A stretch of DNA of 64,000 nt from Bovifimicola ammoniilytica (GTDB lineage Bacteria > Bacillota > Clostridia > Lachnospirales > Lachnospiraceae), in contig NZ_JAOQJN010000005.1 in assembly GCF_025567085.1 (NCBI RefSeq), positions 124,001-188,000 of the forward strand, in the 5' to 3' direction. The notes under the pieces were generated by a model. It did no database searches. It was not told the origin of the DNA and saw nothing but the letters and a program-made list of their open reading frames with translations. Positions within the stretch are counted from its first letter, which is position 1, and each line of letters begins with the position of its first letter. The translations under genes and the position numbers were made by a program. Below, piece after piece: positions 57,625 to 64,000 of the stretch.

Positions 57625-58617
57625 ATGAAAATTTTAGTATTAGGTGGTGCAGGATATATAGGTTCACATACTGTATATGAGTTAATCGATGCCGGAAATG
57701 AGGTCGTAATAATAGATAACCTTGAGACAGGGCATATGAAAGCTGTACATCCACAAGCTAAATTTTATAAAGGAGATTTAAGAGACAGAGCATTTGTTGA
57801 CAGTGTATTAGATACTGAGAAGAATATAGATGCAGTAATTCATTTTGCAGCAAATTCATTGGTTGGCGAAAGTATGGTTAATCCTTTGAAATATTATGAT
57901 AATAACTTATGTGGAACAAAGGTAATGTTAGAATCACTTGTGGCTCATGGAATTGATAAAGTTGTATTTTCTTCAACAGCCGCAACTTATGGTGAACCTC
58001 AGAGCATTCCTATTGTAGAGACTGATCCTACCAGACCAACTAATTGTTATGGTGAAACAAAATTATCTATGGAGAGAATGTTCTATTGGACAGGCGTGGC
58101 ACATAATTTACGTTTTGTATCGTTGAGATATTTTAATGCATGTGGTGCACATATAAGCGGACAGATTGGCGAGGACCATAATCCTGAGACACATCTTATT
58201 CCACTGATTCTACAGGCGGCAAGTGGCAAACGTGACCATATAAGCATTTTCGGAACTGATTATGATACAGTAGATGGAACATGTGTAAGAGACTACATAC
58301 ACGTTACTGATTTGGCACAGGCACATATTTTAGCAGTAAGATATCTTATGGATGGTAATAAGAGTGATATATTTAACCTTGGAAATGGCGTTGGATTTAC
58401 GGTAAGACAGGTAATAGATGAAGCTAGGAAAGTAACCGGAGCTGATATTAAAGTAGTAGAAGAAGGCAGAAGAGCAGGTGATCCTGCAACACTCATAGCT
58501 TCAAGTGATAAGGCTAAGAGTGTACTTGGCTGGAAACCGGAATATGCTGATTTATCTAAGATAATTGAGACAGCATGGAAGTGGCACAGCGAACATAAAA
58601 ATGGTTTTGAGGATTAG
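57625..58617 (+). CDS. galE: UDP-glucose 4-epimerase
   Basis: 330 residues. NAD-binding G-G-A-G-Y-I-G-S-H (7-15), catalytic S-S-T-A-A-T-Y-G and the Y-x3-K pair in C-Y-G-E-T-K-L, D-Y-I-H-V-T-D-L and N-L-G-N-G near the C-terminus. Interconverts UDP-Glc and UDP-Gal for glycan synthesis. Sits between ppk2 and a surface-protein gene; ATG follows GGAGG. Confidence 0.96.
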   Translation: MKILVLGGAGYIGSHTVYELIDAGNEVVIIDNLETGHMKAVHPQAKFYKGDLRDRAFVDSVLDTEKNIDAVIHFAANSLVGESMVNPLKYYDNNLCGTKVMLESLVAHGIDKVVFSSTAATYGEPQSIPIVETDPTRPTNCYGETKLSMERMFYWTGVAHNLRFVSLRYFNACGAHISGQIGEDHNPETHLIPLILQAASGKRDHISIFGTDYDTVDGTCVRDYIHVTDLAQAHILAVRYLMDGNKSDIFNLGNGVGFTVRQVIDEARKVTGADIKVVEEGRRAGDPATLIASSDKAKSVLGWKPEYADLSKIIETAWKWHSEHKNGFED

Positions 58618-58688
58618 TAAATGCAGGTTTAACATAGGACAAGGCATTTACTATACTTAGAATAATAACAATGGAGGTAGAAAAAACT

Positions 58689-61382
58689 ATGACAAAGAAA
58701 GGCAGAAAGCATGTTGTAATGTCTATTGTATTAGGAATTGTTTTTACATTAAGTCTTATGTTTAACGGAAATAATTCTTCAACTAATAATATAGAAGCAA
58801 TGGCAGCAACAGGCGCAGGTGTGAAGTACCAGACACATGTCCAGACTTATGGCTGGCAGAATTATGTATCCAATGGTGCAGAAAGTGGTACAACGGGACA
58901 AGCTAAGAGATTAGAGGCAATCCGCATTAAATTAAATAATGCAGATTACAGTGGAGGTATACAGTACAGAACTCACGTACAGAGTTATGGCTGGATGAAC
59001 TGGGCAAGTAATGGCGCAATGAGCGGAACATCAGGCCAGGCAAAGAGACTTGAGGCTATCCAGATTAAACTTACAGGGGAGATGGCTAATAAGTATGATG
59101 TGTACTATCGAGTGCATTCGCAGAAATTTGGCTGGTTAGGCTGGGCTAAGAATGGTGCGTCAGCTGGAACAGCAGGATATGGTTACAGACTTGAATCAAT
59201 CCAGATTAAACTTGTTAAAAAAGGAAGTGCAGCACCTGGAAGTACAAAGAATACATTTCGTGAGACATTAGTTAAATACAGGACACACGTACAGGACTAT
59301 GGATGGCAGGGATATGTAAGTGATGGAGCGTTAAGTGGAACATCAGGCCAGGCAAAGAGACTTGAGGCTATCCAGATTTCTCTTGTTAATCCAAGATATT
59401 CAGGAAGTATACAATACAGAACACACGTACAGGACTATGGATGGCAGGGATATGTAAGCAACGGAGCGTTAAGTGGAACATCAGGTCAGGCAAAGAGACT
59501 TGAAGCCATTCAGATTAAATTAACAGGAAAGATGGCTGATAAATATGATGTATATTACAGAGTTCACGCACAGACATATGGCTGGTTAGGCTGGGCTAAG
59601 AATGGTGCATCGGCAGGAAGTTCAGGTTATGGAAAGAGGCTTGAAGCTATAGAGATTAAATTAGTAGCTAAGGGAAGTGCAGCACCTGGCAGCACAGCCA
59701 ATACATATATAGAGAAACCAACTACGGTTGCAGCAACAGGTATAACACTTAACAAGACAAGCTATACTTTAACAAAAGGCGGTACATATACTTTAAGTGC
59801 TACAGTAGCGCCATCTAATGCTACAAATAAGACAGTTACATGGACAACAAGTGATAAATCTGTTGCAACAGTAAGCAGCACAGGTAAAGTTACAGCAGTT
59901 AAGGCAGGTACAGCTACAATTACAGCTAAGACATCTAATGGTAAAACAGCAACATGTAAGATTACAGTTAAAGATTCCATACAGCCTGTAACCGGAACAG
60001 ATACAGACCAGGGTGATCAGAAAGCATTATACAACGCATTATTTGATATTAATAACAAAGTTACATTTGATATGAATATCAGTGATGACCAGATTAAACT
60101 AATGCAGAAGGATTACAAAGAAGGTAAAGACATTTACAGAAAGATTGATAAGCTTACAGTAACAGTTGGCAATAAGAAGTATGATATTTATGAAGTCGGT
60201 GTAAGAATTAAAGGTAATACATCAAGAGTAAATATTTATAATAATGGAAATGTAGATGATAGAAACTTAATACATTTAAAGATAAGTTTCAAAGAAACAT
60301 TTGATGATGAGACAGAATATGCCGGCAATGCTAAGGTATGGGCAAATGATGCTGATAGAAAAGCCAGAAAGAAGAGAACGTTTGCTACATTAAAAGCTAT
60401 CGAACTTAAATGGAACAGAAATATTGATGGAACATATATAGGTAACTATTATGCAAATCAATTATTCAGGGCATCAGGCGTTGTTGCACAGAATACATCG
60501 CTTGCAAATGTAAGATTTGGTGGATACAACTATGGTGTATATACAATGTATGAAATGGTAGATGACGTATTCTTAAAGAGATATTTCGGCGATGATTCAG
60601 GAGACCTTTACAAATGTGCATGGGGTCAGACGAGCAATGGTGTAGGTGAATGGAGTGGTGCTACATATAAGAAAGATACTATTAATTCAATGAGCGTTGA
60701 AAAAAGTGGTAAGAATTTCATATATGAGTTAAAGACTAATAAGAAGAAGTCAAAACATGCATCACTAAAGAACTTTATTAACACGTTTGCACAGGGAACA
60801 CCTACTAAGGCAACATTTGAAAGTCTTGTTGATTCAGACAGATTTGTTAAATTTGCAGCAGCATCCTATTTTGTAGGTAATCCGGATGATTTAAGAAATA
60901 ACTACAATAATCATTATATTTACTTTATGAAGAATGGTAAGGCAGTTTATATTCCATATGATAATGACAGATGTCTTGGTATGACAGTTTCAAGTAAAGA
61001 TATGACAACATTCAGCCCATATGCTGATAATGCAGCTTTAAAGGGTTCACAGGAGAATCCTGTATTCAGATATAGTATTATTACAAGAAATAATCTGTAT
61101 ACTACAGAATATACAAATGCCCTTAAAGCAATAGCAGAAAGTGGCTGGCTTGATTATAGTAAATATAAGAAGATATATAATATTGCAAAAGCTAATTATG
61201 CATCAGTTGCTATTCCTGACTCAAATGTTAGAGCGTATGTTAAGGAAGTGGATGCTCCTGCAAAGACATATAAGAATTCAGACCTTGCATTCAACGAGAA
61301 CAATGGATTCAATACATCAGTTAAGACATATATGACTAAGATTATGAAAACCTACAATGATGCAATTGCAAAATGGAACTAA
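58689..61382 (+). CDS. Secreted ChW-repeat / Big_2 / CotH-kinase surface protein
   Basis: 897 residues from ATG 58689. Signal peptide ~1-37 (A-M-A-A). Six ChW repeats follow, organised as two tandem blocks of three (~43-190 and ~195-335), each closing with G-S-A-A-P-G-S-T. Then a Big_2 Ig-like domain (~350-430) and a CotH-type kinase domain (~440-897: V-R-I-K-G-N-T-S-R, G-V-Y-T-M-Y-E-M-V-D-D, Y-I-P-Y-D-N-D-R). CotH proteins phosphorylate surface proteins in spores and are relatives of cellulosome-associated kinases. Here it may phosphorylate or bind partners at the cell surface. No sortase motif or anchor is visible; ChW repeats may mediate attachment. Confidence 0.88.
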   Translation: MTKKGRKHVVMSIVLGIVFTLSLMFNGNNSSTNNIEAMAATGAGVKYQTHVQTYGWQNYVSNGAESGTTGQAKRLEAIRIKLNNADYSGGIQYRTHVQSYGWMNWASNGAMSGTSGQAKRLEAIQIKLTGEMANKYDVYYRVHSQKFGWLGWAKNGASAGTAGYGYRLESIQIKLVKKGSAAPGSTKNTFRETLVKYRTHVQDYGWQGYVSDGALSGTSGQAKRLEAIQISLVNPRYSGSIQYRTHVQDYGWQGYVSNGALSGTSGQAKRLEAIQIKLTGKMADKYDVYYRVHAQTYGWLGWAKNGASAGSSGYGKRLEAIEIKLVAKGSAAPGSTANTYIEKPTTVAATGITLNKTSYTLTKGGTYTLSATVAPSNATNKTVTWTTSDKSVATVSSTGKVTAVKAGTATITAKTSNGKTATCKITVKDSIQPVTGTDTDQGDQKALYNALFDINNKVTFDMNISDDQIKLMQKDYKEGKDIYRKIDKLTVTVGNKKYDIYEVGVRIKGNTSRVNIYNNGNVDDRNLIHLKISFKETFDDETEYAGNAKVWANDADRKARKKRTFATLKAIELKWNRNIDGTYIGNYYANQLFRASGVVAQNTSLANVRFGGYNYGVYTMYEMVDDVFLKRYFGDDSGDLYKCAWGQTSNGVGEWSGATYKKDTINSMSVEKSGKNFIYELKTNKKKSKHASLKNFINTFAQGTPTKATFESLVDSDRFVKFAAASYFVGNPDDLRNNYNNHYIYFMKNGKAVYIPYDNDRCLGMTVSSKDMTTFSPYADNAALKGSQENPVFRYSIITRNNLYTTEYTNALKAIAESGWLDYSKYKKIYNIAKANYASVAIPDSNVRAYVKEVDAPAKTYKNSDLAFNENNGFNTSVKTYMTKIMKTYNDAIAKWN

Positions 61383-61430
61383 TAAGTAGTCAGGTATAAA
61401 GAGATAGAAGAATAAAATATAATGAAATCA

Positions 61431-61467
61431 AAAAGGTATTGTCAGAATAGTCTGGCGATACCTTTTT
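61431..61467 (+). terminator. Terminator after the CotH-kinase gene
   Basis: AAAAGGTAT (61431-61439) pairs with ATACCTTTT (61458-61466) around an inner CAGA/TCTG stem, ending in a T run from which repeat family A copy 2 starts. Confidence 0.8.
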
Positions 61468-61602
61468 ATACTTACTAGGAAATTTCGTTGAAATTGTCCT
61501 AGTAAGTATAAACGCTCCGCGAGGATCGCACTGCGGCGGAGCAGAAAATGTTGCTATCGCAACCCGCAACAGGCGGAGAATGTCGCTTGCGACATTCTTT
61601 AT
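61465..61602 (+). repeat. Dispersed hairpin repeat family A, copy 2
   Basis: 16-bp perfect stem TTTATACTTACTAGGA (61465-61480) with 61497-61512, enclosing AATTTCGTTGAAATT; then the conserved CGCTCCGCGAGGATCGC...GGAGC block, GTTGCTATCGCAAC, and GAATGTCGC/GCGACATTC (61578-61597). The middle is nearly identical to copy 1, whereas the outer stem has a different sequence that pairs equally well. Confidence 0.75.
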
Positions 61603-61638
61603 TCATAGTATCAGGGTGTCATTTTTGCACTAAAAATG

Positions 61639-61667
61639 TAGAAAAATATACATAAATAATGTATAAT
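61639..61667 (+). promoter_or_regulatory. Probable promoter of the TIM-GAF-GGDEF / TIR operon
   Basis: TATAAT at 61662-61667 with a weak -35-like TAGAAA at 61639-61644, 39 nt before the ATG at 61706. Only the -10 is convincing. Confidence 0.45.
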
Positions 61668-61705
61668 ATACCTATTAAAAATGTGTGATATAAATGGAGA
61701 ATTGT

Positions 61706-63553
61706 ATGAATAGAGTTTTAGTTGTGTCAAATATAGACAGAGTTTATGAACATAAAGAAATTGCATCAAAGTATAATGCAGGATTCGAATATAATGATTT
61801 TTATGCACCTGATATAATTAATGATGAAGAGAAAGTTCATGAAATTATAGAAAGATATAAAGAAGCCGGAGTACCGAAGTATTGTACCTTGCATGGCGCT
61901 TTTTATGATATAGCCGTTTTTAGTGAAGATAAGGAAATAAGAGATATTTCATATAGAAAAATGGTACAGAGTATGGATATAGCTAAAGAAATTGGTGCGC
62001 GTGGAGTTGTATTTCATACAAATGTTAATCCATATCTTGTTTCGGAAACTTATGAAAAACGTGTGGTTGAGATTACGGTCAAAGTCTTGGAAAAGTTACT
62101 GGACAAATACAGTGATATAGATATTTATTTAGAAAATATGTTTGACTGCAATCCACATATATTGGCAGAGATTTCGAAAAAGTTATCAAAATATGATAAT
62201 TATGGTGTGTGTTTTGATTATGCACATGCAAGCATCTACGGTAATAATATGGAAGAGTGGATAGAAGTACTAAGTCCATATGTTAAACATATTCATATTA
62301 ATGACAATGATTTGACACAGGATTTGCACCTGACATTAGGAGATGGTAAATTAGACTGGAATAAATTCTTAGAATATTATAATGTATATTTTAGTGATTG
62401 TTCGGTATTGATAGAGACAACATTGCCGGAGAATCAGATTAAGTCATTAGAATTTATGGAGAAATTAGAGTCAGAAAGATACAAAGCCGCATTTGCACAT
62501 AATGTGACAAATAATGAAATAGGAATTAATAAATACAATAAAATTAGCGATGTTAAAGCATTGGCTGCGGAAGAACTTTTAGAGAGAATCTTCTACTATA
62601 TGACGAAGTTAGTTGAGATTAAAGAATTCTCGGAAACGGTTGATTTGCTGACAGATTTAGGAAGTACAATAGTTAATTCTGACAGGGCATCATTCTGGTT
62701 CTGGGATACCAGTTCTAAGCAGTATTGGACACTTTCAGCACAGGGTAATGGCAGAATTACTATACCTGAGGGAACAGGAATTGTTGGAAGAACAATTACA
62801 GAGAATAGAACGATTCTTTGCAATGATGCATATAGCCAGCCATATTTTAATGGAAATGTGGATAAAGAGACAGGTTATCTTACACGTTCAACATTGTGTA
62901 TGCCGATAACCGATGTTGATAATGAAGTTATTGGTGCGTTTCAGGTAATCAATAAAATAGATGAAAATGGGAATGCAGGAGTGTTCGATGAAAGGGATAT
63001 TAATCGATTATCGATTGTTGTTGCATTTTGTGAGAAATCATTAGAGTCGCATTTACTGCACAATGTTGCATTGAGGGACAGACTTACAGGACTTAAAAAC
63101 CGATATTCATTTTACGAATATTATAATAAGAAAGTCTTACCAAATGTATATGATGTGAAATTTTCATTTATAATGTGTGACATAGACTTTTTCAAAAAAG
63201 TAAATGACACATATGGACATAATGCGGGTGATGAAATACTTAGAAGTGTCTCTAAACTTTTCAAAAACAGTGTCGATAAGGAAGATGAAATAGTAAGATG
63301 GGGCGGTGAAGAGTTTATCTTTATCCTTAAGAATAAAGATATAGCTGCTGCTAAAGCATTTGCAGAAGAATTAAGAAGTCAGATTGAGAAGTCAGATTTC
63401 ATGGTTGAGGATAAGATATTAAATATAACAATGTCATTTGGTGTAAGCGAGTTAAATGCACAAAATAACATTGAGGATAATATAAAGGTTGTAGACGGAC
63501 GCTTGTATAAAGCAAAACGTGATGGAAGAAACAGAGTAATAGATGGTGACTAA
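61706..63553 (+). CDS. TIM-barrel / GAF / GGDEF fusion: putative diguanylate cyclase
   Basis: 615 residues from ATG 61706 (GGAG upstream). Residues ~1-265 form an AP-endonuclease-2/xylose-isomerase-like TIM barrel with metal-site elements F-H-T-N-V-N, Y-L-E-N-M-F, C-F-D-Y-A-H and H-I-H-I-N-D-N-D. A GAF domain (~300-445) follows, then a GGDEF domain (~450-612) with C-D-I-D-F-F-K, N-D-T-Y-G-H and an intact G-G-E-E-F. The inhibitory I-site position reads D-K-E-D rather than R-x-x-D, so product inhibition is probably absent. I know of no described protein with this order. The TIR gene starts 1 nt after its stop. Confidence 0.85.
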   Translation: MNRVLVVSNIDRVYEHKEIASKYNAGFEYNDFYAPDIINDEEKVHEIIERYKEAGVPKYCTLHGAFYDIAVFSEDKEIRDISYRKMVQSMDIAKEIGARGVVFHTNVNPYLVSETYEKRVVEITVKVLEKLLDKYSDIDIYLENMFDCNPHILAEISKKLSKYDNYGVCFDYAHASIYGNNMEEWIEVLSPYVKHIHINDNDLTQDLHLTLGDGKLDWNKFLEYYNVYFSDCSVLIETTLPENQIKSLEFMEKLESERYKAAFAHNVTNNEIGINKYNKISDVKALAAEELLERIFYYMTKLVEIKEFSETVDLLTDLGSTIVNSDRASFWFWDTSSKQYWTLSAQGNGRITIPEGTGIVGRTITENRTILCNDAYSQPYFNGNVDKETGYLTRSTLCMPITDVDNEVIGAFQVINKIDENGNAGVFDERDINRLSIVVAFCEKSLESHLLHNVALRDRLTGLKNRYSFYEYYNKKVLPNVYDVKFSFIMCDIDFFKKVNDTYGHNAGDEILRSVSKLFKNSVDKEDEIVRWGGEEFIFILKNKDIAAAKAFAEELRSQIEKSDFMVEDKILNITMSFGVSELNAQNNIEDNIKVVDGRLYKAKRDGRNRVIDGD

Positions 63554-63554
63554 T

Positions 63555-64000
63555 ATGAAAGAATTAAAATCAGTTTTTATAAGTTATAGCTCTAAAGATA
63601 CAGAGATTGTTAATGAAGTAGTTAATATGCTTGAAACTTCAGGTATTTCGTATTGGAAAGCACCTGAGATGATACCGGCAGGTTCAAATTATGCAAAAGA
63701 GATACCAAGAGTTATATGTGAATGTAATATATTTCTGCTTATTATTTCCGAAGATTCCCAACGCTCGATATGGGTAGAAAAGGAGATAGATTTTGCAATA
63801 AATAATAGAAAAGTTATAGTTCCGTTAAAACTCACAGAGGGAAAACTTACGGATATGTTTAGCTTCTATCTTAATAATATCCAGATGGTTAATTATAATG
63901 GTAATCTAAAGAAAACTTTGAGAGTATTAAGAACCAGGATAGAGACGCTTTTATCAAAGGAAAGTTTAAAAGACAATACAAGAAATATTGCAGATGGCAG
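63555..64000 (+). CDS. TIR-domain protein, 3' end outside the window
   Basis: Open to the window edge (148 codons visible). N-terminal TIR domain ~1-135: S-V-F-I-S-Y-S-S-K-D (7-16), W-K-A-P-E-M-I-P-A-G-S (34-44), I-F-L-L-I-I-S and S-I-W-V-E-K-E-I, where the Glu after Trp fits the catalytic glutamate of NAD-cleaving TIRs. Bacterial TIRs often act as NADase effectors in phage defence (e.g. Thoeris, TIR-STING). The ATG overlaps the end of the GGDEF gene's stop region (TAATATG), so the two should be co-translated; an effector domain may lie beyond the edge. Confidence 0.8.
   Translation, partial: MKELKSVFISYSSKDTEIVNEVVNMLETSGISYWKAPEMIPAGSNYAKEIPRVICECNIFLLIISEDSQRSIWVEKEIDFAINNRKVIVPLKLTEGKLTDMFSFYLNNIQMVNYNGNLKKTLRVLRTRIETLLSKESLKDNTRNIADG

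Overview
The window looks like chromosomal DNA of an anaerobic, AT-rich Gram-positive bacterium, most likely a Lachnospiraceae member (Lachnospira/Roseburia/Eubacterium-like). This is an inference. It rests on the low GC seen by eye, strong GGAGG-type ribosome binding sites, DnaD/DnaC-type replication genes, DUF1846, DUF1934 and TM1266-family genes, ChW-repeat surface proteins, and a Bce-type two-component/ABC module. I found no rRNA or tRNA genes and no CRISPR array.

Layout. 1-5000: a minus-strand cluster (dnaC-like 5' end, dnaD-like, murC, DUF1846) with two gapless arrays of DnaA boxes between dnaD and murC. 5-13 kb: murI, DUF1934, a membrane-anchored hypothetical, cardiolipin synthase, a NodB deacetylase, mgtE with a leader-peptide attenuator, a PHP-type histidinol phosphatase and a PlsC acyltransferase. 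13.3-16.3 kb: an NAD-salvage operon (nrtR-pncA-pncB) with two NrtR-like operators bracketing the promoter. 17-18.6 kb: a HipB/HipA pair whose operator fills the promoter spacer. 18.6-22.2 kb: lrgA-lrgB-kinase-GntR, driven by a promoter with a TGGT-N3-ACCA operator; a ~300-nt nested palindrome sits between the Shine-Dalgarno sequence and the lrgA start. tcdA follows.

22-31 kb: an FKBP lipoprotein; a TM1266-type regulator with an ABC uptake system (lipoprotein plus a fused permease-ATPase) behind a long structured leader with its own terminator; an amidase; a prolyl-tRNA editing protein; a NUDIX enzyme; a ZIP transporter. 31-37.6 kb: an apparent defence or repair island (PLD nuclease-helicase-DUF3427, MutT, Abi/HEPN protein) split by an IS30-type element with 13-bp flanking direct repeats. 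37.7-41.6 kb: a DUF368 lipid transporter and a P-type Ca2+/Mn2+ ATPase behind a probable Mn2+ riboswitch. 42-48 kb: AraC regulator, ABC exporter pair, MATE exporter. 48-51 kb: kinase paralog, purC, second Abi/HEPN protein. 51.3-56.2 kb: a BceRS-BceAB-like antimicrobial-peptide module. 56.2-64 kb: a run of hairpins, PPK2, galE, a ChW-Big2-CotH surface protein, and a TIM barrel-GAF-GGDEF protein followed at once by a TIR-domain gene cut by the window end.

The most striking signals are RNA-level. Several structured 5' leaders (mgtE, lrgA, the TM1266/ABC operon, the P-type ATPase, MATE) and two dispersed hairpin-repeat families show compensatory arm changes between copies. One family base-pairs the ribosome binding site of the next gene. 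The TIM-GAF-GGDEF/TIR pair and the IS-split helicase/MutT pair are the best protein-level candidates for undescribed systems. All functions are inferred from reading the sequence; no searches were run.
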